Shown here one piece after another: positions 52,896 to 61,360 of a DNA stretch of 64,000 bases (its first letter is position 1; the number at the start of each line of letters is the position of its first letter). Under the pieces are notes generated by a model. It did not search any database. It was not told the origin of the DNA and was given only the letters and a program-made list of their open reading frames with translations. The stretch is from Sediminicola sp963974715 (GTDB lineage Bacteria; Bacteroidota; Bacteroidia; Flavobacteriales; Flavobacteriaceae), in the NCBI GenBank assembly GCA_963974715.1, contig CAXBDK010000014.1, positions 56,197-120,196 of the forward strand, in the 5' to 3' direction. The translations under genes and the position numbers were made by a program.

Positions 52896-54443
52896 ATGAA
52901 ACGAATATTTGGAAAAGTACATTTTATGTTGTTCCTATTTACAATGGTCTTTGGCCATACACAGGAACCAAGGGTATATAGGGCCCCGGTATATGAAGAG
53001 GGATGGGACGGTCCCACGGTACACCCAAGCCATATCATGCTCAATTTAGGGCAAGATCCCGCTACTACCATGAGCGTTACGTGGCGGACGAGCGCCGATA
53101 TTGACCATGGCTTTGCGGAAATTGCCAAGGCCACGGCGGCCCCCAAATTTTGGAGGACGGCCGTTACCCTTGAGGCCGATACGGAACATTTGGATGCCAT
53201 GGATATTGCCCTGTCCAATGTAAACGCCAATTACCATTCGGTCACTTTTGATGATTTGGAACCCGATACCCTATATGGTTATCGGGTAGGGGATGGAAAC
53301 CATTGGAGCGAATGGATCCACTTTAGGACAGCCTCGGCCACTCCCAAAAAATTCTCTTTTTTGTATATGGGGGACGTTCAGAACAATATTTTGGAACTCT
53401 GGTCTCGACTCGTCAGGGAAGGGTACCGCAAGGCACCGGATGCCAGGTTCATTGTCTACGCCGGGGATCTGGTCGAAAACGGACAGAACAGTCAACAATG
53501 GAGCGAGTGGTTTCAGGCCGGGGGTTGGTTGCACAGTATGCTCCCTTCCTTTCCGGTGCCGGGCAACCACGAATACAAAACCGATAAAAAGGATGAGAAA
53601 AAACTATCCATTCAGTGGAAGCCACAGTTCACCTTACCGGAAAATGGTCCCGAAGACGTAAAGGAAACCGCATACTATTCGGATTATCAGGGAGTGCGTA
53701 TGATCGGCTTGAACTGTATGGAGAAATGGGAAGAACAGGCCATATGGTTGGAAGAGGTGCTGAGGAACAACCCTAACCAGTGGACATTGATCACCTTTCA
53801 TTATCCCATATTCTCGTCGTCCTCGGGCAGGGACAATAAAAGATGGAGGGAGCTGCTAAAACCCATTTTTGATAAATATAAGGTGGACCTTGTCCTGCAG
53901 GGACATGACCATACCTACGCACGGGGAACGGCCAATAACATAGGGACCGGTGTTACCCAAAGGGACGATTTTACGGGAACCGTATATGTGGTCTCCGTAA
54001 GCGGCGGCAAAATGTACGATTACAGGCCGAATTGGGATGATTATGACGCCACCCGGAACAGAATGGGGGAGAATACCCAATTGTTCCAGGCAATCACCGT
54101 AGATGGGGACAAGCTCGCTTTTGAATCCTATACGGCTACCGGAGAGCTGTACGATGCCTTTACCTTGATCAAAAACGATGACGGGCCCAATACCATCCTG
54201 GACATGAAGAATAGGGCGGTGGCCGAAAGGAACCATCATAATACCATATCCTATTATGATAAATTGCCATTGGAAATGGAAAAGGCATTATTGAAGAAAA
54301 ACAAGGGATACACGGTAGACCGTGTAAATGTCTATGACAATGAGGAAAAAAAGATATTTTATGAGGTACGACTTGTTAAGGGCGAGGACACTTTGATGTA
54401 TATTTTGGACGAAAAGGGGAAGGTTTTGGAGGAAAAAAAATAA
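52896..54443 (+). CDS. Purple-acid-phosphatase-like metallophosphoesterase
   Basis: 515 residues with a signal peptide. N-terminal purple-acid-phosphatase/fibronectin-III-like domain (about 35-150: HPSHIMLNLGQDPATTMSVTWRT, LEPDTLYGYRVG), then the metallophosphoesterase core with all five metal blocks: MGDVQ, GDLVENG, GNHEY, HYPIFSS and GHDHTYARG. It should hydrolyse a phosphomonoester outside the cytoplasm. It lies 51 bp after susD and a terminator follows, so it is part of the second locus; a phosphorylated glycan, nucleotide or inositol phosphate is a candidate substrate. C-terminal 90 residues are not assigned. Confidence 0.88.
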   Translation: MKRIFGKVHFMLFLFTMVFGHTQEPRVYRAPVYEEGWDGPTVHPSHIMLNLGQDPATTMSVTWRTSADIDHGFAEIAKATAAPKFWRTAVTLEADTEHLDAMDIALSNVNANYHSVTFDDLEPDTLYGYRVGDGNHWSEWIHFRTASATPKKFSFLYMGDVQNNILELWSRLVREGYRKAPDARFIVYAGDLVENGQNSQQWSEWFQAGGWLHSMLPSFPVPGNHEYKTDKKDEKKLSIQWKPQFTLPENGPEDVKETAYYSDYQGVRMIGLNCMEKWEEQAIWLEEVLRNNPNQWTLITFHYPIFSSSSGRDNKRWRELLKPIFDKYKVDLVLQGHDHTYARGTANNIGTGVTQRDDFTGTVYVVSVSGGKMYDYRPNWDDYDATRNRMGENTQLFQAITVDGDKLAFESYTATGELYDAFTLIKNDDGPNTILDMKNRAVAERNHHNTISYYDKLPLEMEKALLKKNKGYTVDRVNVYDNEEKKIFYEVRLVKGEDTLMYILDEKGKVLEEKK

Positions 54444-54545
54444 GGTTCCGGTCATATCCGAAAAAGACAAGTACGATCTACAATTTATATTTACATCGAG
54501 GTGCCACAGCTTTATGGTCAAAGAAATCAAGTGGTCGTAAGATCG

Positions 54546-54580
54546 AAAGGCTGTCCAAAATTGTTTGGGCAGCCTTTTTT
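54546..54580 (+). terminator. Rho-independent terminator of the second susCD locus
   Basis: AAGGCTGTCCAAA pairs with TTTGGGCAGCCTT (one mismatch) and a T run follows (54574-54580). The remaining gap to 54845 shows no further element. Confidence 0.8.
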
Positions 54581-54844
54581 ATAACCTTTTTCATGCGGAC
54601 ATTAAAACGGCGATCCGACCACTTCAAAAAGAATATATGTTGCCGCTAATTTGAAATTTCAACTTCATGGCAATAAAGGTATCCAATGGCGTAAACGATG
54701 TTCGGTACGCATTCAAAAGATTGGTTTTAGGTCCTCGGGACCACCAATTTTCTACTGGTTTTCCTGTATATTGACGTTCGACTGTTTATTTTGACAAGGG
54801 GATAATGTATCTTGGTATCCGTTAAAACCCAAACAAAAGATCGG

Positions 54845-56839
54845 ATGCGTTTTGTTTCTTTCTGCATGCTGTGTATGGCCCCCTTTTTTCTCATTGCGCA
54901 AGACCCTAGGGAAAAACGGATCGATAGCTTGGAAAATGAACTAGATCTTGCCAAGGTCGATACCACAAGGGTCAACTTATTGTGCCTGCTGACATATGAA
55001 TATGGGGGGCTGGATTCGTTAAAGACCTTCGATAGGGGCTTCCGGGCCCTGAAACTTGCAAAAAATATAGATTACCTTAAAGGAATGGTGGATGCGCATA
55101 TCACCTTGGGCGGGGGTTATATGGATTATTTTGATCTGGAAAAGGCAGAGGCGCAACTGACAAAAGGGAATTTCCTGGCCGACAAATTGGTAAAAAAGGA
55201 CTCATCCAAAGCCCATATGGCATTGTGGATGCGCGGCCGGTATAATTTGGCCATCAATTATGGTTATAAAGGGGAACATGATAAGGAGATGGAATATACC
55301 ATGAAGGTGGTTCCCATCGCCGAGAAACAGGGCGACAGTATTTTTTTGGCCAAGATCTTTACCAATTTGGGTATCAATAATTTCAATAGGGCCGCCTATA
55401 AAGAGGCATATGGGTATTTTAGAAAGAGTGAAAGTTACTATCGCGATCCCTATGCGAACAAAGATTTTTTGTTCAACCGTATTTCCTTTTCCAATGTGCT
55501 GTACAAGTTGGATTCCCTGGATAGGATGAAGTCGGTTTTGGAACAGGCCGAAACCCTCTTGAAACGATATCCAAATGAGCTGGACCTGCAGTCGTACCAC
55601 ACCCAAATGGGGACGTATTTCACGGCGGTGGAAAAATATCCCCAGGCTTTTGCCGCCTTTGATAGGGCCAGGTCGATCATTGAAAAAAATAAAATGCACG
55701 GTCATTTGCCCGGTCTTCTTCAGAAGTACGCCTTTGCCTACGAAAAAATGGGAAACCATCACATGGCGGCCCGTTTAATGACCGACTTTCTAAACAGTGC
55801 CATCGACTCCCAAAATGGGATCAACATTTTCCAGGCCCATTACAAACGATCCCAATACGAAGCCGCCGATGGGAAGTTTGAAGCGGCCTATAATGATCTG
55901 CTAAGGGCCGTGGACGTATATGACAGTCTGGAAATGTTGGAGAGCAATTCCCGGATAAAGCAGTTGGAACTTGAATACGAAACCACCAAGAAGGAAAAGG
56001 AGATACTGGTACTTCGGAACAAAAATGGCGAAGCGGCCCTAACCCTGGAAAAAAAACGTTCCCAGACATATTTAATGGCGATCACCATCGGAACATTGGT
56101 CTTCCTATTGTCCGTAGGGTACCTGTTCTATAGGAACAAAATGCGCAACGCACGTAGAAAGGAGCGGGTTCAAAAGGCGGAGGTAGACCTGCTTAAACAG
56201 GAGCAGCAGAACAAAATTTTCTCGGCGATGATAGAGGGACAGGAAAAAGAACGCAAACGCTTGGCCATCGACCTGCACGATGGACTGGGGGGAAGGCTCT
56301 CGGGGATCAGTATGAAACTGTCCAAGCTAGAAAAGGAGAACCTTCCGGACCCCGTTAAAAAACATTTGGGACTTATCCACAACGATTTAAATACTTCTTT
56401 GGGGGAACTGAGGGGAATAGCGCGCAATCTGATGCCGGAGACCTTGATGAAATTTGGTCTGGAAGCGGCCCTTAAGGACTATTGCAGTAGTATGACCACC
56501 CATGATACCAAGGTTACCCTACAGTTTTACGGCCCGGAAACCGGAATGGACCATAGCGGGCAGGTAACCGTCTACCGAATCATTCAGGAGCTTATCAACA
56601 ATGCCGTAAAACATGCCAAGGCCACTGAGATTTTGGTGCAGTTCATAAGGGAAGGCAAACATGTGAACGTGACCGTGGAGGACAACGGAATTGGATTTGA
56701 AGCACCCGAAAACGACACTGAAAGCGCAGGTATGGGGCTTAAAAATATAAAGACCCGTGTCGCGTACCTTAAGGGGGCAATGGATTTCCAGTCGGTCATC
56801 AACGAAGGGACCAGTGTTAATTTTCAGATAACCGTATAA
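54845..56839 (+). CDS. Sensor histidine kinase with periplasmic TPR-like region
   Basis: 664 residues from the ATG at 54845; a TTG at 54812 is in frame but the Met at 54845 starts a proper signal peptide (FCMLCMAPFFLIAQ). The periplasmic part (about 25-395) is helical with TPR-like repeats; a membrane span lies at about 409-430, then a coiled coil, the HisKA_3 dimer domain with phospho-acceptor His478 (AIDLHDGLGGRLSG) and a HATPase with N box (QELINNAVKHAKA) and G boxes (VEDNGIGF; GMGLKNI). Its stop overlaps the response regulator start by 1 base, so the two are a translationally coupled pair. Confidence 0.92.
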   Translation: MRFVSFCMLCMAPFFLIAQDPREKRIDSLENELDLAKVDTTRVNLLCLLTYEYGGLDSLKTFDRGFRALKLAKNIDYLKGMVDAHITLGGGYMDYFDLEKAEAQLTKGNFLADKLVKKDSSKAHMALWMRGRYNLAINYGYKGEHDKEMEYTMKVVPIAEKQGDSIFLAKIFTNLGINNFNRAAYKEAYGYFRKSESYYRDPYANKDFLFNRISFSNVLYKLDSLDRMKSVLEQAETLLKRYPNELDLQSYHTQMGTYFTAVEKYPQAFAAFDRARSIIEKNKMHGHLPGLLQKYAFAYEKMGNHHMAARLMTDFLNSAIDSQNGINIFQAHYKRSQYEAADGKFEAAYNDLLRAVDVYDSLEMLESNSRIKQLELEYETTKKEKEILVLRNKNGEAALTLEKKRSQTYLMAITIGTLVFLLSVGYLFYRNKMRNARRKERVQKAEVDLLKQEQQNKIFSAMIEGQEKERKRLAIDLHDGLGGRLSGISMKLSKLEKENLPDPVKKHLGLIHNDLNTSLGELRGIARNLMPETLMKFGLEAALKDYCSSMTTHDTKVTLQFYGPETGMDHSGQVTVYRIIQELINNAVKHAKATEILVQFIREGKHVNVTVEDNGIGFEAPENDTESAGMGLKNIKTRVAYLKGAMDFQSVINEGTSVNFQITV

Positions 56840-57480
56840 TGGAAGCACAGGAAGCCATACACATTGTCATTGTGGACGACCATCCCATGGTCTTGGAAGG
56901 CCTGCGTTCCCTCTTGGGGGATGATGAAAGCATCCGAATAAGCGCATGTTTTACGAATGCCACGGAAACCTTGGCGTATTTAATGGCCAACAGAGTGGAT
57001 GTAATCCTGTTGGACGTGAACCTGCCGGACATCAATGGCGTTGAAATGGGAAAAATGGTACGCGAAAGACACCCTGCCATTAAAATATTGGGCCTTAGTA
57101 CCTATAGCGAACCAAGTATCATCAATCAGATGATAAAAAACGGGGCAAAGGGCTATCTGCTAAAAAATGCCACCGCCGATGAACTGGTGAATGCCATCAC
57201 CCAAATTTACAATGGCCATTTTTACTTTGGGTCCGAAGTACAGAAGATACTGGCCGATTCCGTTAGCCAAGAGGGAAGGGATACCCCAAAGTTGACACGG
57301 CGCGAAAAACATATACTACAGCTCATAGCCGACGGAAAGACCACCAATGCCATAGCGGAGGAACTATTTATAAGTCCCCTGACGGTAGAGACCCACCGTC
57401 GCAACCTCATGCAAAAAATGGAAGTTTCCAATGCGGCCGCCTTGGTAAAGGTAGCCATTGAAAAGTCGTTGCTACAATAG
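56839..57480 (+). CDS. LuxR-type response regulator
   Basis: 213 residues: receiver domain (1-120) with acidic pocket Asp13/Asp14, phospho-acceptor Asp59 in ILLDVNLPDINGVE, and Lys in YLLKNA; then the LuxR helix-turn-helix (about 145-205, LTRREKHILQLIADGKTTNAIAEELFISPLTVETHRRNLMQKM). Partner of the histidine kinase upstream (overlapping stop/start TAATG). The likeliest target is the small barrel gene 90 bp downstream, whose promoter carries three GTATT repeats. Confidence 0.93.
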   Translation: MEAQEAIHIVIVDDHPMVLEGLRSLLGDDESIRISACFTNATETLAYLMANRVDVILLDVNLPDINGVEMGKMVRERHPAIKILGLSTYSEPSIINQMIKNGAKGYLLKNATADELVNAITQIYNGHFYFGSEVQKILADSVSQEGRDTPKLTRREKHILQLIADGKTTNAIAEELFISPLTVETHRRNLMQKMEVSNAAALVKVAIEKSLLQ

Positions 57481-57498
57481 GAAAGGGTAAAAAATACT

Positions 57499-57541
57499 GG
57501 TATTCGGGTATTTTTCAGCATCTGTATTCGTCCTAATTTTG
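57499..57541 (+). promoter_or_regulatory. GTATT repeats and -7 element before the small barrel gene
   Basis: GGTATTCG (57499), GGTATTTT (57507) and TGTATTCG (57523) are spaced in an 8-bp register, with TCAGCATC between the second and third. They are followed by the -7 element TAATTTTG (57534-57541). Direct repeats upstream of a promoter next to a LuxR-type regulator suggest its binding sites. Confidence 0.5.
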
Positions 57542-57569
57542 AGGTATAACCTTTAAAGCGCGATTTACA

Positions 57570-58031
57570 ATGAAAAAAGCTACAGTGTTTGCCTTATTGA
57601 CAATGGTTCTGGGAACAATGGCACTCAATGCCCAAACGGATTATAGGACGGCAGTGGGACTCGGACTGGATTTTGGGTCCGGTTTTACCTTTGTAGGGCC
57701 CAGTGCCAAGTTCTTTTTGGCAGAGGAGCATGCCGCACAGGCGGAAGTAATGTTCGAGGACGGTATTACCACCATTACCGGCCTTTACCAGTACCACGGT
57801 GCCATTACGGGAGCGGACGGACTTAAATGGTTTGCGGGTGCGGGTCCCTCCATACTGTTCTTTAAGGGAGGGGAAAATGAGTTCGCCATTCGGCCCACCG
57901 TTGGACTGGATTACAAGATCAATGGGGTGCCCCTTGCTTTCTCGTTCGATTGGAGGCCCGTGGTAGGGTTGGGGGACCTGGAAAATGAAATGGGAGCCTT
58001 TGGCCTTGGATTTAGATATGTGGTCAATTGA
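57570..58031 (+). CDS. Small outer-membrane beta-barrel protein
   Basis: 153 residues with signal peptide (FALLTMVLGTMALNAQ). Eight short amphipathic strands (TAVGLGLDFGSGFTFVGPSAKFFL, WFAGAGPSILFF, FAIRPTVGLDYKING, FSFDWRPVVGL, AFGLGFRYVVN) suggest a small porin-like barrel of the OmpA/OmpX size. It lies directly after the two-component system and ends in a good terminator, so it is probably its own transcription unit under that system. No enzymatic motif. Confidence 0.75.
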   Translation: MKKATVFALLTMVLGTMALNAQTDYRTAVGLGLDFGSGFTFVGPSAKFFLAEEHAAQAEVMFEDGITTITGLYQYHGAITGADGLKWFAGAGPSILFFKGGENEFAIRPTVGLDYKINGVPLAFSFDWRPVVGLGDLENEMGAFGLGFRYVVN

Positions 58032-58069
58032 TCTAACCTCCCATTGGTCCTTATGGGCCGATTCTTGAA

Positions 58070-58103
58070 AACCCTTGGAGCAATCCAAGGGTTTTCTGTT
58101 TTT
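58070..58103 (+). terminator. Terminator after the small barrel gene
   Basis: AACCCTTGGA (58070-58079), GCAA loop, TCCAAGGGTT (58084-58093), followed by TTCTGTTTTT. A perfect 10-bp stem. Confidence 0.85.
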
Positions 58104-58155
58104 ATTCGGTTTATCTGTGAAAAGTGGATGCCCAAGTACGCCCCAAAATTATTTT

Positions 58156-58236
58156 TTTGTTAAAGTATTCTAAACATCATATTTTTTATATATTCGCTAA
58201 ATCGGTTTAGTAATTCGATTTACTAAATCAATTTAG
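58156..58236 (+). promoter_or_regulatory. Promoter and triple overlapping palindrome before the third susC
   Basis: -33 TTTG (58156-58159), 20-bp spacer, -7 TATTTTTT (58180-58187). Immediately after the expected start point come CTAAATCGGTTTAG (58197-58210), AGTAATTCGATTTACT (58209-58224) and CTAAATCAATTTAG (58223-58236). Each is a near-palindrome; the first two have a CG centre as in LacI operators. Centres lie at 58203.5, 58216.5 and 58229.5, that is 13 bp apart, and neighbours overlap by two bases. Likely a repressor array blocking the promoter. Confidence 0.65.
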
Positions 58237-58260
58237 CTAATTATTAACAAAACAACTTAA

Positions 58261-61200
58261 ATGAAAAAGCAACAGAAAAAAAGCAATTGGCAGCGAAAGG
58301 TGGGAAGGGCCCCATCCATGTGCCTTACATTTTCCAACAAACTCCTCATGGGAATGTTGGCCTGTTTCGTATGGGTTCCCTTAATGGCCTCCAGTACTTT
58401 GGCGGTCAATATGGAACAGCAACCCATAGAAATCGAAGGGACGGTTACCGATGCAGGGGGGGTACCGCTTCCCGGGGTCACCATTCAGGAAAAGGGGACG
58501 CAGAACGGGGTAGTGACCGATTTTGACGGGAATTATTCCATTACCGTTGCAGCGGAAAGCAGTATTCTGGTATTTACCTATATCGGCATGCAAAAAGTGG
58601 AAAGGACCGTAGGAGCGGACCGCACCATACCAATGGCCATGGAGGAGGAAACCCAGTCTTTGGAAGAAGTGGTACTGATCGGGTACGGAACCCAAAAAAG
58701 ACGGTCAGTAACCACTGCGGTATCCAAAGTGGACGAGACCGACTTCAACCAAGGGGTGGTGACCTCCCCAATGGACCTGATCCAAGGAAAAGTGGCCGGA
58801 CTTTCCATAACAAGACCTGGGGGGAACAACCCCAATTCATCGGCTTCCATACAGTTAAGGGGCGTAACTTCCATCACCGGCTCCAATAATCCCTTGATCG
58901 TGATCGATGGGATACCCGGAGGTAACTTGGACCTGCTTCAACAGAACGATATTGAATCCTTTGATGTCCTAAAGGACGGTGCCGCCGCGGCCATTTATGG
59001 AACAAGGGGTACCAATGGGGTTATTTTGATCACTACCAAAAAAGGTACCAAAGGGGTCACCTCCTTTAATTACAGTACCTATCTATCCAAGGAATATGTA
59101 AACAGCAAGCCCGATTTTCTTTCCGCGGAGGAATTTAGGGGGGCCATAGCCGATGGGCTCATTTCAGAAAGCAACGATCTGGGCTATTCCACGGATATTT
59201 TTGATGAACTGGTAAATGAGTCCAACCTAAGCCAATACCATAACTTTGTCGCTTCCGGTGGGGGTGAAAAAGGCACCTACAGGGCTTCCCTTTATTACAG
59301 GGACCTACAGGGGATCGCTTTGGAGAATGCCAGGACCGAATTCGGTGTCAGGGCCAGTTTTAACCAGAGTGGATTGAACGATCGGCTCCACTTTCAGTCG
59401 AGCATCGCCACCAACTTTAATGACGCCAACCTATTGGGCGGTGGACAATTTGGAATCGTGACCGATTGGAACCCAACTGCCCCTATATATGCTCCCTATT
59501 CCAATGAAGAAGGGGGACTTTTTAATCAAGGACGTTATGGTTTTTACCAGCCACAGAATGGTTACAATCCATTTTCGGAATATGCCAATCGATTTAACGA
59601 AAGACAGCAGCAGACATTCTCTGGAGATGTTAAACTGAGTTATGAGTTTATGGAAGGGCTTACCGGTTCTGTTTTTGGATCCTATCAGCGAAATACGTGG
59701 AACGATCGACTTTACAGGTCTACCGAAGATTATCAGCAGTACAATCCGGGAAGTGAATATAGGGGTACGGGATATGCCTATAAGTCCAATTTCTTGGAAT
59801 ATACCCGTACGATCGAACCAACGGTAAACCTTACGCGGGAATATGGGGAGCATTCCTTTGACCTTTTGGGAGGTTATAGCTACCAATACTACACGCAGGA
59901 ATCCTATTCCATGGATAACAGTGGTTATACAACTGATGGTTTTGAGGACTGGAACTTTGGATCGGGCAATGCCATAACGGATACCGATCTTCCACGACCG
60001 GATCTTCAAAGCTTTAAAGAGGACAATACCCTGATCGCCTATTTTACGCGATTGAGCTATTCCTATAAGAATCGCTATTTTCTTCAAGGTTCGATCAGGA
60101 ACGAGGGCTCTTCCCGTTTTGGCGCCAATAACAAATGGGCCAGTTTTCCAGCGATTTCGGGAGGTTGGTTGATTTCTGACGAACCCTTCCTAAAGGATTC
60201 CGATCTGGTTTCCAACCTTAAGCTTCGTGTGGGCTATGGGGTAACGGGCAACCAGGCCATTCCCAATTACCAATCTCTTGTAACCCTTGGCACAGGAGGA
60301 AAATATCCTGTTTTTCTGGAAGGAGCTGATGCAGCTACTTACTACCAAACGTACGGGGCCAATAAAAACCCGAATCCAGATCTAAAGTGGGAAAACAAAA
60401 AGGAAATCAACGTGGGACTTGATTTTGGGTTATTGGGCAACAGGATATCCGGTGCCTTGGATCTATATGACAGGACCACCGAAGATCTATTATTGGATTA
60501 TACCGTTCCCCAACCACCATTTGTACAAAGTAATATATATACCAATGTGGGTACCATTAAAAATAGCGGGGTGGAACTGGCCGTTAATGCCGCCATCATC
60601 CAATCCGATAACTTTAGTTGGACGGCCGACTTTGCGGGCAGCTACCAGAAAAACGAACTGAGTTCCCTGTCGAATGAAACCTATATAGCAAGTGAAATAT
60701 TTGGGGGTAACATCGGAAACCCCGGAAATTTAGGGGACGCCATCAGAAATACGGAAGGGGGACCGATCGGGGATTTTTACGGAAAACGTTTTGCAGGCTT
60801 TACGGATGAGGGCGAATGGCTGTTCTACAAAGCGGATGGTTCAACTGGTAGGGTGGATGAAATGACCGAAGAGGACAAGGCCGTGATAGGGAACGGACTT
60901 CCCAAATTCTACGCTTCGCTCAGCAATACCTTTAAGTACAGGAATTTTGACCTTACCGTGTTCCTTAGGGGAAAATTTGATTACGACATCTTGAATACGG
61001 TAGATCTTTTCTATGGCAATCCTACTGCCCTTCCAGGAAACGTATTGACATCCGCTTTGGGCAAATACAGCCAAATAAGCGAAGCGCCCCAGTATTCGGA
61101 TTATTACCTGGAGAAAGGGGATTTTGTAAAAGTGGACAATGTGACCCTTGGGTATAATTTTAAACTAAAGGACAGCAGTCCCTTTTCCGCACTGCGCATT

Positions 61201-61350
61201 TATATGAGCGGCAGGAACTTGGCAACCATGACCGGCTACAGCGGAAGGGATCCGGAGATTCAGGACACCGGACTCTACCCAGGTGTGGACGACCGTAATT
61301 TTTATCCGCGGACCATCACCATGACCGCAGGAATCAATGTAAACTTTTAA
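58261..61350 (+). CDS. SusC/RagA TonB-linked outer-membrane transporter without STN domain (third locus)
   Basis: 1029 residues. A long basic N terminus precedes the signal segment (LLMGMLACFVWVPLMASSTLA); there is no STN domain, and the CarboxypepD-like domain starts right away (about 60-140, EGTVTDAGGVPLPGVTIQEKG). Plug (EEVVLIGYGTQKRRSVTTAVSKV; VLKDGAAAAIYGTRGTNGVILITTK) and barrel to TMTAGINVNF follow. Lack of STN fits the absence of sigma/FecR genes here; control would instead come from the palindrome array at 58197-58236. No hydrolase gene is in reach, so the substrate is unknown. Confidence 0.94.
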   Translation: MKKQQKKSNWQRKVGRAPSMCLTFSNKLLMGMLACFVWVPLMASSTLAVNMEQQPIEIEGTVTDAGGVPLPGVTIQEKGTQNGVVTDFDGNYSITVAAESSILVFTYIGMQKVERTVGADRTIPMAMEEETQSLEEVVLIGYGTQKRRSVTTAVSKVDETDFNQGVVTSPMDLIQGKVAGLSITRPGGNNPNSSASIQLRGVTSITGSNNPLIVIDGIPGGNLDLLQQNDIESFDVLKDGAAAAIYGTRGTNGVILITTKKGTKGVTSFNYSTYLSKEYVNSKPDFLSAEEFRGAIADGLISESNDLGYSTDIFDELVNESNLSQYHNFVASGGGEKGTYRASLYYRDLQGIALENARTEFGVRASFNQSGLNDRLHFQSSIATNFNDANLLGGGQFGIVTDWNPTAPIYAPYSNEEGGLFNQGRYGFYQPQNGYNPFSEYANRFNERQQQTFSGDVKLSYEFMEGLTGSVFGSYQRNTWNDRLYRSTEDYQQYNPGSEYRGTGYAYKSNFLEYTRTIEPTVNLTREYGEHSFDLLGGYSYQYYTQESYSMDNSGYTTDGFEDWNFGSGNAITDTDLPRPDLQSFKEDNTLIAYFTRLSYSYKNRYFLQGSIRNEGSSRFGANNKWASFPAISGGWLISDEPFLKDSDLVSNLKLRVGYGVTGNQAIPNYQSLVTLGTGGKYPVFLEGADAATYYQTYGANKNPNPDLKWENKKEINVGLDFGLLGNRISGALDLYDRTTEDLLLDYTVPQPPFVQSNIYTNVGTIKNSGVELAVNAAIIQSDNFSWTADFAGSYQKNELSSLSNETYIASEIFGGNIGNPGNLGDAIRNTEGGPIGDFYGKRFAGFTDEGEWLFYKADGSTGRVDEMTEEDKAVIGNGLPKFYASLSNTFKYRNFDLTVFLRGKFDYDILNTVDLFYGNPTALPGNVLTSALGKYSQISEAPQYSDYYLEKGDFVKVDNVTLGYNFKLKDSSPFSALRIYMSGRNLATMTGYSGRDPEIQDTGLYPGVDDRNFYPRTITMTAGINVNF

Positions 61351-61360
61351 TCTAAAAGGA

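Noticed and set aside
59431..60087. 218-codon frame antisense to the third susC
   Set aside because: A shadow of the SusC codon pattern; low-complexity Ile/Lys-rich product, no domain.
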